DNA of 64,000 nucleotides from Rhodobacter sp. (GTDB lineage Bacteria > Pseudomonadota > Alphaproteobacteria > Rhodobacterales > Rhodobacteraceae), in NCBI GenBank assembly GCA_027484145.1, contig JAIXUH010000005.1:62001-126000 (forward strand). The letters are read 5' to 3'. Within the stretch, counting starts at the first letter, position 1, and the number at the start of each line of letters is the position of its first letter. Shown here piece by piece: positions 1-7,506 of this stretch. A program made the translations under genes and the position numbers. The notes beneath the pieces are model-generated. The model saw only the letters and a program-made list of their open reading frames with translations. It did no database searches and had not been told where the DNA came from.

Positions 1-56
1 TTCAGGGTCAGGGCCACCGAAAGGCCGAGGCCGAGGTTCGCGATCATATCCCACAT
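1..56 (-). CDS. tctA: Tripartite tricarboxylate transporter large permease TctA, N-terminus only
   Basis: An ATG at 56-54 lies one base beyond the tctB stop and opens a frame that runs off the window edge. The visible residues (MWDMIANLGLGLSVAL) resemble the amino end of TctA proteins, the large multi-spanning membrane subunit of TTT-family secondary carboxylate transporters. Position after tctC and tctB in the same direction fits the usual C-B-A order. Only 18 codons are visible, so the call rests mainly on context. Confidence 0.75.
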   Translation of the reverse strand, partial: MWDMIANLGLGLSVALTL

Positions 57-57
57 G

Positions 58-549
58 TCAGTATCCGATCAGCCAGGGCGCAACGGGGATGGACAGCCCG
101 AGCGCATAACGGAAAATCCCGATGCAGCAGGCCGACAGGACCACGGCAAAGATCAGCAACTCGCCCAGCCGCGCGTCCTTGTCCGCCATCCCTGCGACAA
201 TAATCGTCAAGGGGGCCGCAAGAGCTAGCCCCAGTTCCGGCACTTCGAAACCACCGATGTCAAAGCCTCGGATCGTCAACGCGAATAGGATCGCGCCAGC
301 CGCCACGGGAATGGCGCGGCCCAGCGACCATGCGCCGGTGGAGGGCCCGGGGTTTGCCCGGGCCAGCCAGAGTTGCAAAAGACCAAGGCCGATCACAATG
401 ACCGACAGGCTGCGCGGCATCAGGCCAGACCCGACCCCGCCCGAGGTGAAGAAGGGCAACCGCGCCCCTGCCGCCAGCGTTAAAACGCCAAACCCGAGCA
501 GAACCAGCCCTGCGAGTCTTTCGCGCCCCAGCCACGGCGACCGTGGCAT
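58..549 (-). CDS. tctB: Tripartite tricarboxylate transporter small membrane subunit TctB
   Basis: Small integral-membrane subunit that pairs with TctA to move carboxylates across the inner membrane using an ion gradient. The protein has four hydrophobic segments in about 163 residues, the size and pattern of the TctB family, and ends one base before tctA. I chose the ATG at 549 because a GGGGAGGAAA ribosome site lies eight bases upstream; longer in-frame starts would run into tctC. It is third in a prpF-tctC-tctB-tctA run. Sequence identity in this family is low, so the call leans on topology and neighbours. Confidence 0.85.
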   Translation of the reverse strand: MPRSPWLGRERLAGLVLLGFGVLTLAAGARLPFFTSGGVGSGLMPRSLSVIVIGLGLLQLWLARANPGPSTGAWSLGRAIPVAAGAILFALTIRGFDIGGFEVPELGLALAAPLTIIVAGMADKDARLGELLIFAVVLSACCIGIFRYALGLSIPVAPWLIGY

Positions 550-581
550 GGCGTGCCTTTCCTCCCCCCCCGTCATGGCGC

Positions 582-1556
582 TTACTCGATCTTGATGTCG
601 GCGGCCTTGACCACCTCGCCCCAACGCGCGCGCTCGGCAGCCATGAAGGCCCCGAAGTCTGCCCCGGCGAGGGTCGAGGGGATGGCCCCATCATTCTGCA
701 GTTTGCTGAGGATTTCGGGGTCAGCCAGCGTTTCGGCGGTGGCAGCAGCCAGCTTTGCGCTGATCTCGGGCGGCAGGCCCTTGGGTCCGACAAGGCCGTA
801 CCAGGCCGAGGCGGTGTAGTCCGGCACGCCCGCTTCGATGGCCGTGGGCACATCGGGCAGGGTCGAGAACCGTTCCGGCCCGGTGACTGCCAGCGCGGTC
901 AGCGTGCCGTCCTGGACCAGCCCGATCGCCGAAGGAATCGTCGTGACCATAAAGTCGATGTGACCACCGACAAGGTCGTTCACCGCAGGCCCCGCGCCTT
1001 TGTAGGGAACATGCTTGACAGCAATGCCCGCCTTCTGGCCCAAGAGCAGCGCGCCAAGGTGGCTGGCCGAGGCATTGCCAGCCGAGCCATAGACCAGTTC
1101 GCCCGCCTTTGCTGCCTCAAGGAACTCGGCCATCGTCTTGACCGGCAGCTTCGGCCCGACAACCACGACCAGTGCGGCATCGGCGATCAGCGCGATCGGT
1201 TCCAGCGTCTCGGCCGGGTCCTTCGGCAGATCGAAGAGGTGCGGGTTCACCACCATCGGCCCTTGGTTGCCGATCAGCAGGGTGTAGCCATCGGGGTCGG
1301 CGTCGGCCACGACCTCGGTGCCAATGTTCGCCGCGGCACCCGGGCGGTTTTCCACGATGACGCGCCCGCCAAGTGCAGTTTCAAGCCGTGCAGCAAAGAC
1401 GCGGGCAATCGCATCGGTGCCGCCGCCAGCCGCATAGGACACGACCAGCGTGATCGGCTTGGATGGATAGTCCTGTGCCGTCGCGGGCAAGCTACCCATG
1501 GCAAATGCGGCGAGGCTGGTCAGCAATGCGCCGCGGCGGGTGATTTTGAAAGTCAT
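582..1556 (-). CDS. tctC: TctC-family periplasmic solute-binding protein
   Basis: Extracytoplasmic binding protein of a TTT transporter (Bug/TctC family). It opens with a twin-arginine-like or Sec signal (MTFKITRRGALLTSLAAFAM) ending near ATAQDYPSKP. Next come the family hallmarks ITLVVSYAAGGGTDAIAR and VIVENRPGAAANIGTE, which form the carboxylate-binding loops. Length (324 residues) is normal. The start at 1556 has GGGAGG five bases upstream. TctC proteins bind many different carboxylates, so the ligand cannot be read from sequence. The neighbouring PrpF-family isomerase suggests an unsaturated tricarboxylate such as aconitate or an aromatic breakdown acid. Confidence 0.92.
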   Translation of the reverse strand: MTFKITRRGALLTSLAAFAMGSLPATAQDYPSKPITLVVSYAAGGGTDAIARVFAARLETALGGRVIVENRPGAAANIGTEVVADADPDGYTLLIGNQGPMVVNPHLFDLPKDPAETLEPIALIADAALVVVVGPKLPVKTMAEFLEAAKAGELVYGSAGNASASHLGALLLGQKAGIAVKHVPYKGAGPAVNDLVGGHIDFMVTTIPSAIGLVQDGTLTALAVTGPERFSTLPDVPTAIEAGVPDYTASAWYGLVGPKGLPPEISAKLAAATAETLADPEILSKLQNDGAIPSTLAGADFGAFMAAERARWGEVVKAADIKIE

Positions 1557-1621
1557 GTCGTCCTCCCTTTGGTTTATCATTTCATCCCGCAGTGCCAAAG
1601 GCGACTGGCAGCGCGGGTCGT

Positions 1622-2686
1622 TCAGTTCTGCCTGCGCACCAGAGCTGCCCCCTCGAACAGTCTCCGGCAGGTGCGCATGACAAAGACGGCAGGCGAGCCA
1701 TCCGCCCCGCGTTCCACCCGGACGCCCATTGCGCCGGTCGGATGTTCCCAGGTCAGGTCGCCCTGACGAAACTCGGGCAGTGCAGAGCCGACGATACTGT
1801 CGGGCAACGTCGCGGCCAGTGCCAGCGTGACGGCCCCCGTGGTGGCCAGTGACGAATGGCAGCTGTGCGGGGTGAAGTACCGCACGGCCAGATCGCCGCC
1901 AGCGGCTGGCTGGCCGATCAGCACGGGCTTGGGCAAGACCGACCCTGACACATCGCCAAAGCCCATCCGCGCGCCGGCGATGCGACGGACTGACTCCAGC
2001 CGCGCTTTCAGATCGTGGTTGGCGTCGAGCATCGTGGCGGGTTCACGGCCCGTCACCCCAAAGGTTTCGGCCCGCGCAATGATGACCGGCGTTGCCCCGT
2101 CGACCAATGACACAGGGATGCCCTCGATGATCTCTTGTGCTGCGCCGGTGGGCAAAAAGCGGCCTGTCTTCGCCCCGACCGCCTCGCGGAAGGCAAGGTA
2201 AACCGGCGCGGCCTGTCCCGGCACGCCATCGATGGCTGCACCCCCCTGAAACCGCAGGTCACCCCCGGGCGTTCCGACACGCGCCTCGATGATCGTCCCT
2301 GTGTTCAGGTTGTGCACCCGCACCGTGGTTTCCCCAAGCCCGGCCTGCACCAGACCTGCGGCTATGGCAAAGGGGCCGACAGCCGAAAGCATGTTTCCGC
2401 AGTTCGGCGCGGTGTCGACTGACCTCGTTTCGACGGCCACCTGCGCAAAGAGGTAATCGACATCCGCTCCCGCACGGGTTGCAGGCCCGACGATGGCCAC
2501 TTTGGATGACAAGGTGTTTCCCCCGCCAATGCCATCGATCTGCAGGGGATGTCCCGCGCCCATGATTTCGATCAGCAGTAAGTCGCGGGCGGCGGGGTCG
2601 GCAGGCAGGTCGCTGGACAGGAAGAACGGACCCTTGGACGTTCCGCCGCGCATCAACACGCAAGGTATGCGGATCAGATCGTCCAT
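1622..2686 (-). CDS. PrpF-family isomerase (4-oxalomesaconate tautomerase / methylaconitate isomerase type)
   Basis: The protein shows PrpF/GalD family features: an N-terminal IPCVLMRGGTSKGPFF block, GIGGGNTLSSKVAIV, and the TAPNCGNMLSAVGPFA block with the conserved cysteine. The fold is that of diaminopimelate epimerase, and members shift double bonds in tricarboxylates such as 2-methylaconitate or 4-oxalomesaconate. The start at 2686 has GGGGAGGAG ten bases upstream; the frame is open further upstream but that extension looks non-coding. It leads an operon with tctCBA, so the imported carboxylate is probably the substrate or gives rise to it. Neither prpB/C nor gallate genes are in view, so the exact reaction stays open. 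Confidence 0.85.
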   Translation of the reverse strand: MDDLIRIPCVLMRGGTSKGPFFLSSDLPADPAARDLLLIEIMGAGHPLQIDGIGGGNTLSSKVAIVGPATRAGADVDYLFAQVAVETRSVDTAPNCGNMLSAVGPFAIAAGLVQAGLGETTVRVHNLNTGTIIEARVGTPGGDLRFQGGAAIDGVPGQAAPVYLAFREAVGAKTGRFLPTGAAQEIIEGIPVSLVDGATPVIIARAETFGVTGREPATMLDANHDLKARLESVRRIAGARMGFGDVSGSVLPKPVLIGQPAAGGDLAVRYFTPHSCHSSLATTGAVTLALAATLPDSIVGSALPEFRQGDLTWEHPTGAMGVRVERGADGSPAVFVMRTCRRLFEGAALVRRQN

Positions 2687-2776
2687 TCCTGTGATGCTCC
2701 TCCCCAAGCTGTGCGGACAGGAATGCCGGAACATCATTCTGTTGTGAAATGCGTAGAATCGTGAGATTGATGCGCA
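2687..2776. promoter_or_regulatory. Divergent promoter region between prpF-tct operon and LysR gene
   Basis: A 90-bp gap separates the divergently oriented isomerase/tct operon and the LysR gene, the classical place for a LysR operator. A TTGTGAAA-NNNNNN-AATCGTGAG stretch around 2740-2765 is AT-richer than its surroundings. I could not define a clear T-N11-A operator. Confidence 0.4.
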
Positions 2777-3715
2777 ATGCGGAATAATTTCGAGTTTCTT
2801 GACCTCAAGGCCTTTCTTGCCGTGCTGGAGCATTCGTCGTTCAACGAAGCGGCGCGACGGCTGAACCTGTCACAACCAGCGCTTTCGCGGCGGATCAAGG
2901 GGCTGGAAGAGGCGGTCGGCGCGCAGCTGATCGAGCGAACCACGCGGCATGTTGCCCCGACACAGGTCGGGCGCGAACTGGTGCCGCTGGTGCGCAGGTT
3001 AGTCGACGAATTTGAAGAGTCGATTCTGTCGATTTCCGATCTTGGCGGGCGGCACCGGACGCATATCACTTTGGCCTCTATCCCGACGGCGGCATTCTAT
3101 TTCCTGCCGCGCGTGATCGAATCCTTCAACGCCCGCTATCCCGGCATCCGCTTTCGGATCCTCGATCTTTCAGCCAACGAAGGGTTGGACGCCGTGGCCA
3201 ACGGCGAGGTGGAATTCGGGATCAACATCACCGGAGCCGCGCGCGACGACCTGAGCTTTACCGTGCTGCTCGACGATCCGTTCGTTCTGGCCTGCCGGCG
3301 TGACCATGCCTTCGCACAGGCGCACGCGCTCTCATGGAACGATTTGCAGGGTCACCCCTTGATCGGCGTGTCCAAGAAATCGGGTAACCGTGCTGTGTTG
3401 GATCAGGCATTGGCCCATGCCAACCTCAACCTTAACTGGTTCTACGAGGTCAACCATCTGTCAACCTCGCTTGGACTGGTCGAGGCGGGCCTTGGGGTGT
3501 CGGTTCTGCCGAGGCTTGCCACGCCACAGGTCCAGCATCCCTTGATTGCGTCTGTGGCACTGGTGGACCCTGTGGTCACCCGCTCCATCGGCCTCGTGGA
3601 ACGGCGGGGCCGTCGACTCTCACCCGCCGCCGTCCGGTTCCGCGACATGCTGGTCGATGAATGGGGGGCAGAGGGACGGCGAAACTTGCCCAACCGACCA
3701 GCACCCGCCAGTTAG
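2777..3715 (+). CDS. LysR-family transcriptional regulator, probable regulator of the divergent tct operon
   Basis: The N-terminal winged helix is typical of LysR proteins (LDLKAFLAVLEHSSFNEAAR and NLSQPALSRRIKGLEEAVG, residues about 6-50). It is followed by a two-lobed periplasmic-binding-protein-like effector domain (about 90-300). Length, 312 residues, is normal. It is divergent from the prpF-tctCBA operon with a 90-bp shared promoter region. By family habit it should activate that operon when a carboxylate co-inducer binds and repress itself. The effector is unknown. Confidence 0.93.
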   Translation: MRNNFEFLDLKAFLAVLEHSSFNEAARRLNLSQPALSRRIKGLEEAVGAQLIERTTRHVAPTQVGRELVPLVRRLVDEFEESILSISDLGGRHRTHITLASIPTAAFYFLPRVIESFNARYPGIRFRILDLSANEGLDAVANGEVEFGINITGAARDDLSFTVLLDDPFVLACRRDHAFAQAHALSWNDLQGHPLIGVSKKSGNRAVLDQALAHANLNLNWFYEVNHLSTSLGLVEAGLGVSVLPRLATPQVQHPLIASVALVDPVVTRSIGLVERRGRRLSPAAVRFRDMLVDEWGAEGRRNLPNRPAPAS

Positions 3716-4149
3716 AACTGGGCTGATCGTTTCAGCGGTCGGCAGGTCGTCCGCCATCGCGCAGCTCCCGTTCTCTTGCTGGACGGGATGTCGTGACGGC
3801 CGCTTCCCCTCGGTCGCCAATGGGGCCGCACCTTTCTTCTTCAGTTTGAAGTCAGTGGCGAGGCTGGCAACGGCTTTCCGGCACACTCCACACTCGGCGT
3901 ACGCTCCGTGCCCTGCTTGAGGATGAATGCCTTCTGCCTGTCCATAAACAACTACACATTCATCCGATCCACGCTTTACCAAGCCGGGAAAGCGCAGGGG
4001 AAAACGCCAGTCTCAAGCGGCCGAGTTGGAGAAGACCAGAATGCAGTGCAAAATGTTGCCTCTGACCAGCTGAAGCGCGGAACCCAAGCCACTGGCGATA
4101 CGTTGTTTTTCTTAAGTTGGCTTTGGCATTGCTGAACGAAGGTCCAATA
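3716..4149. other. Intergenic stretch upstream of the puc promoter, no gene seen
   Basis: Between the LysR stop and the first PpsR-type box I find no frame with coding character on either strand; the short open frames here give low-complexity or cysteine-rich shadows. It probably holds the LysR transcript end and the far upstream part of the puc control region. Confidence 0.5.
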
Positions 4150-4167
4150 TGTCAACGTAGGTTTACA
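4150..4167 (+). promoter_or_regulatory. PpsR/CrtJ-type operator, distal copy
   Basis: TGT at 4150-4152 and ACA at 4165-4167 are separated by exactly 12 bases. This is the TGT-N12-ACA palindrome that the aerobic photosynthesis repressor PpsR/CrtJ binds. A second copy starts eight bases further on, and PpsR is known to bind paired sites cooperatively. The site lies 145 bp upstream of pucB. Confidence 0.8.
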
Positions 4168-4168
4168 C

Positions 4169-4197
4169 TTGACATGTAAGGTAACAGTGACATCTTG
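4169..4197 (+). promoter_or_regulatory. Probable sigma70 promoter of the puc operon
   Basis: TTGACA at 4169-4174 is a perfect -35 hexamer; a weak -10 (CATCTT or ATCTTG) follows after 16-17 bases. The second PpsR box fills the spacer exactly, so bound repressor would block RNA polymerase. The transcript leader to pucB would be about 110 bases. Confidence 0.6.
4175..4192 (+). promoter_or_regulatory. PpsR/CrtJ-type operator, promoter-overlapping copy
   Basis: TGT at 4175-4177 and ACA at 4190-4192 with a 12-base spacer. It sits between the -35 and the presumed -10 of the puc promoter, as in puc and bch promoters of purple bacteria. Together with the copy at 4150 it predicts repression of LH2 genes under oxygen and light. 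Confidence 0.8.
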
Positions 4198-4311
4198 ACG
4201 CAGCCCTTACAAGCATGGCGCGATTCGTGTGCTTGTCTGTGCCGGGCAGAGACGATGTCGTCACTCTGCACCTGATTGAAAAAGTGGCGACATGGGCACG
4301 GAGGTAATGAA

Positions 4312-4467
4312 ATGTCCAACGATCCAGACAAGGTCTGGCCGACTGGTCTGACCTTGCGAGAAGCAGAAGAAGTCCACAGCTACCTGATCGATGGCACCCG
4401 CGTATTCGGTGTCATCGCCCTCATCGCGCACCTCTTGGTTGCCGTCTCCACGCCGTGGCTTGGTTGA
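4312..4467 (+). CDS. pucB: Light-harvesting complex 2 beta subunit
   Basis: 51-residue single-span antenna apoprotein that binds bacteriochlorophyll a and carotenoid in the photosynthetic membrane. It aligns end to end with R. sphaeroides PucB: the KVWP-GLT amino end, H22 near the polar face, and IALIAHLL with H40, the axial ligand of the long-wavelength bacteriochlorophyll, then the STPWLG terminus. Start at 4312 has GGAGG eight bases upstream. pucA follows after ten bases with its own GAGGAG site that overlaps the pucB stop, giving the roughly equal synthesis an alpha-beta heterodimer needs. Confidence 0.97.
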   Translation: MSNDPDKVWPTGLTLREAEEVHSYLIDGTRVFGVIALIAHLLVAVSTPWLG

Positions 4468-4477
4468 GGAGCACACC

Positions 4478-4786
4478 ATGAACAATGCAAAGATGTGGCT
4501 TGTCGTAAAGCCAACCGTTGGCGTCCCGTTGTTTCTGAGCGCAGTCGCTGTGGGGTCGTTCGCCGTCCATGTCGCTGTTCTCAGCAACACCACGTGGGTC
4601 GCAGACTTCCTGTCCGGTAAGCCACTGGGCGCGGGCGTGGCGTCAGCGTCGCTTGTCCTGCCCGAGCAGGAGGCAACCAAGGCGTCCTACACCACTTCGG
4701 CAGGGCAACAAGTGCTGATTACGATGCCAGATGGCACCACGGCGCTTGCAGTCATCAAGTTGCCGGAGCAGGTGGCAACGTACTAG
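4478..4786 (+). CDS. pucA: Light-harvesting complex 2 alpha subunit with C-terminal extension and Phe44-Leu45
   Basis: Alpha apoprotein of LH2. Residues 1-48 align without gaps to R. sphaeroides Puc[19 protein letters not shown], axial ligand H31, TTW at 38-40. Two points stand out. Positions 44-45, normally Tyr-Tyr or Tyr-Trp hydrogen-bonding the B850 acetyl groups, are Phe-Leu, the pair found in blue-shifted B800-820 complexes. The protein is 102 residues, against the usual 52-60, with a tail rich in Ala, Thr and Val from about residue 48. Translation is set up by GAGGAG just after the pucB stop. It belongs to the puc operon with pucC downstream. Confidence 0.96.
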   Translation: MNNAKMWLVVKPTVGVPLFLSAVAVGSFAVHVAVLSNTTWVADFLSGKPLGAGVASASLVLPEQEATKASYTTSAGQQVLITMPDGTTALAVIKLPEQVATY

Positions 4787-4792
4787 GCTGAT

Positions 4793-4812
4793 CCGCCCTG
4801 TTTCAAGGGCGG
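4793..4812 (+). terminator. Hairpin between pucA and pucC
   Basis: Perfect 7-bp stem (CCGCCCT / AGGGCGG) with a six-base loop, six bases after the pucA stop, with no T tract. Such a hairpin is expected in puc operons, where it lets a short, stable pucBA transcript accumulate in excess over pucC. Confidence 0.7.
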
Positions 4813-4907
4813 TGCACTACGGTGTGAGGCTCAAGGTCCTCCGGCCTCTGGGCCTCACTCTGCAACTCTCGCACCGGGAATGCATGTTCCCATAGTCGGG
4901 CTGTCCG

Positions 4908-6383
4908 ATGGATAACTTTAAAGGTTTCGCACTTCGCAAGATCTCTGAGGTCAGTGTGCGGTATCTGCCTTTTGCTGACGCGGCGTCGGACGCCGTTCCC
5001 CTGTCGCGATTGCTGCGCCTCTCGCTGTTTCAAGTTACGGTCGGCATGGCCTTGGTGCTGATGGTCGGAACTCTGAACCGCGTGATGATTGTCGAGTTGC
5101 AGGTTCCGGCAACGCTTGTGGGCGTGATGCTTGCGCTGCCTTTGGCATTCGCGCCGTTCCGCGCCTTGATCGGCTTCCGATCTGATCGGTTTCAGTCTGC
5201 ATTGGGCCTGCGGCGCCTGCCCTATATCTTCAAGGGAACAATGCTGCAGTTCGGCGGCTTCGCGATCATGCCATTCGCGCTTTTGGTGTTGTCAGGGTAT
5301 GGTGAGGCGGTTAACGCGCCGCGCTGGATCGGGCTGAGTTCGGCCGCGCTTGCCTTTCTCCTCGTGGGCGCAGGGGTGCATATCGTACAAACGATCGGTC
5401 TGGCCCTTGCCACGGATCTGGTAAAAGAAGAGGCCCAGCCCAAGGTCGTTGGCTTGATGTACGTCATGCTGCTGGTCGGCATGATTGTCAGCGCCTTTGT
5501 CTATGGTGCCCTTTTGCAGAATTACACACCGGGCCGGTTGATCCAGGTCATCCAGGGCTCTGCCGTTGTCACGGTGGCGCTGAACTTTTTCGCGATGTGG
5601 AAGCAAGAGGCGCGCGACCGCGGTCGGGCAATGGCGCCACAGGGCCCGAAGGTCAGTTTTGTCGAAGCTTGGGCCCGCCTGACCCAGCGGAAGGGCATGT
5701 TGCGGCTCTTGACCATCATCGCGCTTGGGACGGTCGGTTTCGGCATGGCAGACGTGCTGCTGGAGCCATTCGGCGGCAAGGTCCTGATGATGAGCGTTGC
5801 CGAGACGACAAGGCTTACGATCTTCCTGGCCTGCGGTAGTCTGGTCGGCTTCGTCATGGCGTCGCGCTGGCTTGGCGCCGGCGCACTTCCGGTCGACATG
5901 GCGCTCTATGGTCTTGCGGCTGGGGTTCCGGCGTTTGGGCTGATTGTCTGGTCATCGATGATGATCTCGGTGCCAATGCTTCTGACGGGAACATTGCTGG
6001 CAGGGTTTGGCGCCGGGCTTTTCGGGCACGGCACCTTGACCGCGACAATGCGGTCGGCCCCGCGTGAGCAGATCGGGCTTTCACTTGGGGCCTGGGGAGC
6101 GGTGCAGGCGACATCTGCAGGGGTTGCCATTGCAATTGCCGGTATCGTACGTGACGCGATCGTGGCAACGGAAGCGGTTGGTACGAGTGCCTCAGCCCCC
6201 TATACATCGGTCTTCCTGATCGAAGCGGCACTTCTGGCGCTGGCCCTTCTTTTGGCTTTGCCACTGCGCAGCAAGGAATCGGGGCGGACCGTTGAAGTCA
6301 ATCCGATCGAGAATACATGCCTTCTGGTCGTCGCGGAACCGCACGCCGTTCCGCAAGCCATAGAAAGTGGACGACCAAGCTGA
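4908..6383 (+). CDS. pucC: PucC, LH2 assembly factor of the major facilitator superfamily
   Basis: Polytopic inner-membrane protein of 491 residues with about twelve hydrophobic segments. It belongs to the BCH/PucC/LhaA family, needed for normal LH2 (or LH1) assembly, possibly by handing bacteriochlorophyll to the apoproteins. Recognisable family blocks include RLSLFQVTVGMALVLMVGTL-NR near residues 35-60, FRALIGFRSD near 84, RRLPYIFKG near 104 and the late GHGTLTATM near 365. It lies 121 bp after pucA behind a hairpin, the usual position in pucBAC. An alternative paralogue, LhaA, sits with puf genes, so the puc context favours PucC. Confidence 0.95.
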   Translation: MDNFKGFALRKISEVSVRYLPFADAASDAVPLSRLLRLSLFQVTVGMALVLMVGTLNRVMIVELQVPATLVGVMLALPLAFAPFRALIGFRSDRFQSALGLRRLPYIFKGTMLQFGGFAIMPFALLVLSGYGEAVNAPRWIGLSSAALAFLLVGAGVHIVQTIGLALATDLVKEEAQPKVVGLMYVMLLVGMIVSAFVYGALLQNYTPGRLIQVIQGSAVVTVALNFFAMWKQEARDRGRAMAPQGPKVSFVEAWARLTQRKGMLRLLTIIALGTVGFGMADVLLEPFGGKVLMMSVAETTRLTIFLACGSLVGFVMASRWLGAGALPVDMALYGLAAGVPAFGLIVWSSMMISVPMLLTGTLLAGFGAGLFGHGTLTATMRSAPREQIGLSLGAWGAVQATSAGVAIAIAGIVRDAIVATEAVGTSASAPYTSVFLIEAALLALALLLALPLRSKESGRTVEVNPIENTCLLVVAEPHAVPQAIESGRPS

Positions 6384-6435
6384 CTGAAAAACACGTCAAC
6401 CGGTCCTGACGGGCCCCAAGAACAGCAGGTGGAAT

Positions 6436-7071
6436 ATGACGACCATCATCACGCGGCTTTATTCTGACCGGTCCGCAGCGGTCGCGGCCAAGGACAGCCT
6501 GTTGAGCTACGGGCTGAACGAAGACATCATCGGGATCATCACCGCTGAAACCGGCGGCGGGGCTTTGGCCGCGATGAAAGCCGCGCGGGTCAGCACCGCG
6601 TCCGCCAACGTCTATCTTGGCGCAATAACGGGCGATCGGGCGCTTCTGGTGGTTGAGGCCCCGTTCAATCCGATCGGCACCGCACGAACCGCGATCAAGG
6701 TTCTGGGCAAACACCCGGCGCTGGATGTGGGGTTGGCAGACGAGGATGTTTATCTGCGCGAGTATCCGAATGTTCGCCATGAAGACAGCCTCTTGAAGGG
6801 CAGCCCTCTGCTGATGTCGAATCCGTTCAGAAAGTTGCCGCATGGGCCAGTCCTCGGCAGCAACCCGATCATTCGTAGCAAAGAGCGCACCTCGGCCATG
6901 CGCGGCGGCGGTTACATGTCCCGTATGTTCTGGCCCATGAAGCTGGTCTCACCGCAAAAGGAACGTAACTCGGCCATTCGCGGCGGGATGCTGTTCTCTT
7001 CACTCTTTGGATTGCCTCTCCTGATGTCGAACTGGGCGTCTCGCGAAGACTTGCCCACGATCATCCGCTGA
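6436..7071 (+). CDS. puc-operon fifth gene, PucD/PucE-position protein with internal repeats
   Basis: A 211-residue soluble-looking protein 52 bp after pucC, start at 6436 with a GGTGGA-type site. Residues 1-95 resemble a small alpha/beta domain. The rest is Pro/Gly/Met-rich and contains two internal repeats: PLLMSN at 124-129 and 194-199, and KERTSAMRGG at 149-158 against KERNSAIRGG at 175-184. R. capsulatus-type puc operons carry pucD and pucE after pucC, one of which encodes a gamma polypeptide co-purifying with LH2, and this gene is placed where they would be. I infer the relationship from position; I cannot confirm homology by eye. Confidence 0.6.
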   Translation: MTTIITRLYSDRSAAVAAKDSLLSYGLNEDIIGIITAETGGGALAAMKAARVSTASANVYLGAITGDRALLVVEAPFNPIGTARTAIKVLGKHPALDVGLADEDVYLREYPNVRHEDSLLKGSPLLMSNPFRKLPHGPVLGSNPIIRSKERTSAMRGGGYMSRMFWPMKLVSPQKERNSAIRGGMLFSSLFGLPLLMSNWASREDLPTIIR

Positions 7072-7467
7072 ATGCTCGGCATCCCGGCCTGAAGAACCAT
7101 CCCGCTGCCTCGGGGCAAACTGAAGCAAAGCCGCGGCGCAGTATTTGTGAACAAGGCTGGAGCTTGCCGGCCACGTCGGTAATTGGGGATATTCAGAGTG
7201 ATCGTCTTTGCGCCAGGCGGCGAGTGTGACGCGTCTGCGATTCCGGGACGGGAACAGGGTTTGATTGAGATGGCGCCTTGACCGCCGCATCAGTTTCCAC
7301 GGTGCGTTCTGATTTCCTCGTGTTGGGGATCAGAACATCTCAGATTGTAGCTTCCGTCACTGTCCGATTTTTGGGGCGAAGCTCAGGTCGACTGTAGGTT
7401 TCGTTGCACGAATGCTGCCCTCAGTTTGAAGAGCTTTCGTTCTTTTGTGTGACGGGCTGAGAGTCTT
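7072..7467. other. Intergenic stretch after the puc operon, no gene seen
   Basis: About 400 bp between the last puc gene and a convergent gene. No frame with coding character, tRNA or insertion-sequence end was recognised. Confidence 0.5.
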
Positions 7468-7497
7468 GTCGGGACCCGGTGCTAAGCGGGTCCCGAC
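7468..7497. terminator. Strong hairpin, likely bidirectional terminator
   Basis: Perfect 11-bp inverted repeat (GTCGGGACCCG at 7468-7478, CGGGTCCCGAC at 7487-7497) with an eight-base loop. It lies ten bases beyond the stop of the minus-strand gene and in the convergent gap with the puc operon. No clear T tract on either side. Confidence 0.65.
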
Positions 7498-7506
7498 GGG
7501 CCGGTG

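Noticed and set aside
543-1766. Long plus-strand open frame opposite tctB/tctC (407 codons)
   Set aside because: It is the antisense shadow of tctC and tctB; composition is Arg/Gly/His-rich without domains, as GC-rich antisense frames are.
3620-4135. Short frames between LysR and the puc promoter
   Set aside because: No ribosome sites, family motifs or sensible composition; they overlap the LysR end or the puc control region.
7441-7500. 11-bp inverted repeat considered as a transposon end or attachment site
   Set aside because: Arms are a simple hairpin with an eight-base loop beside a stop codon; no target duplication or transposase nearby, so a terminator is simpler.
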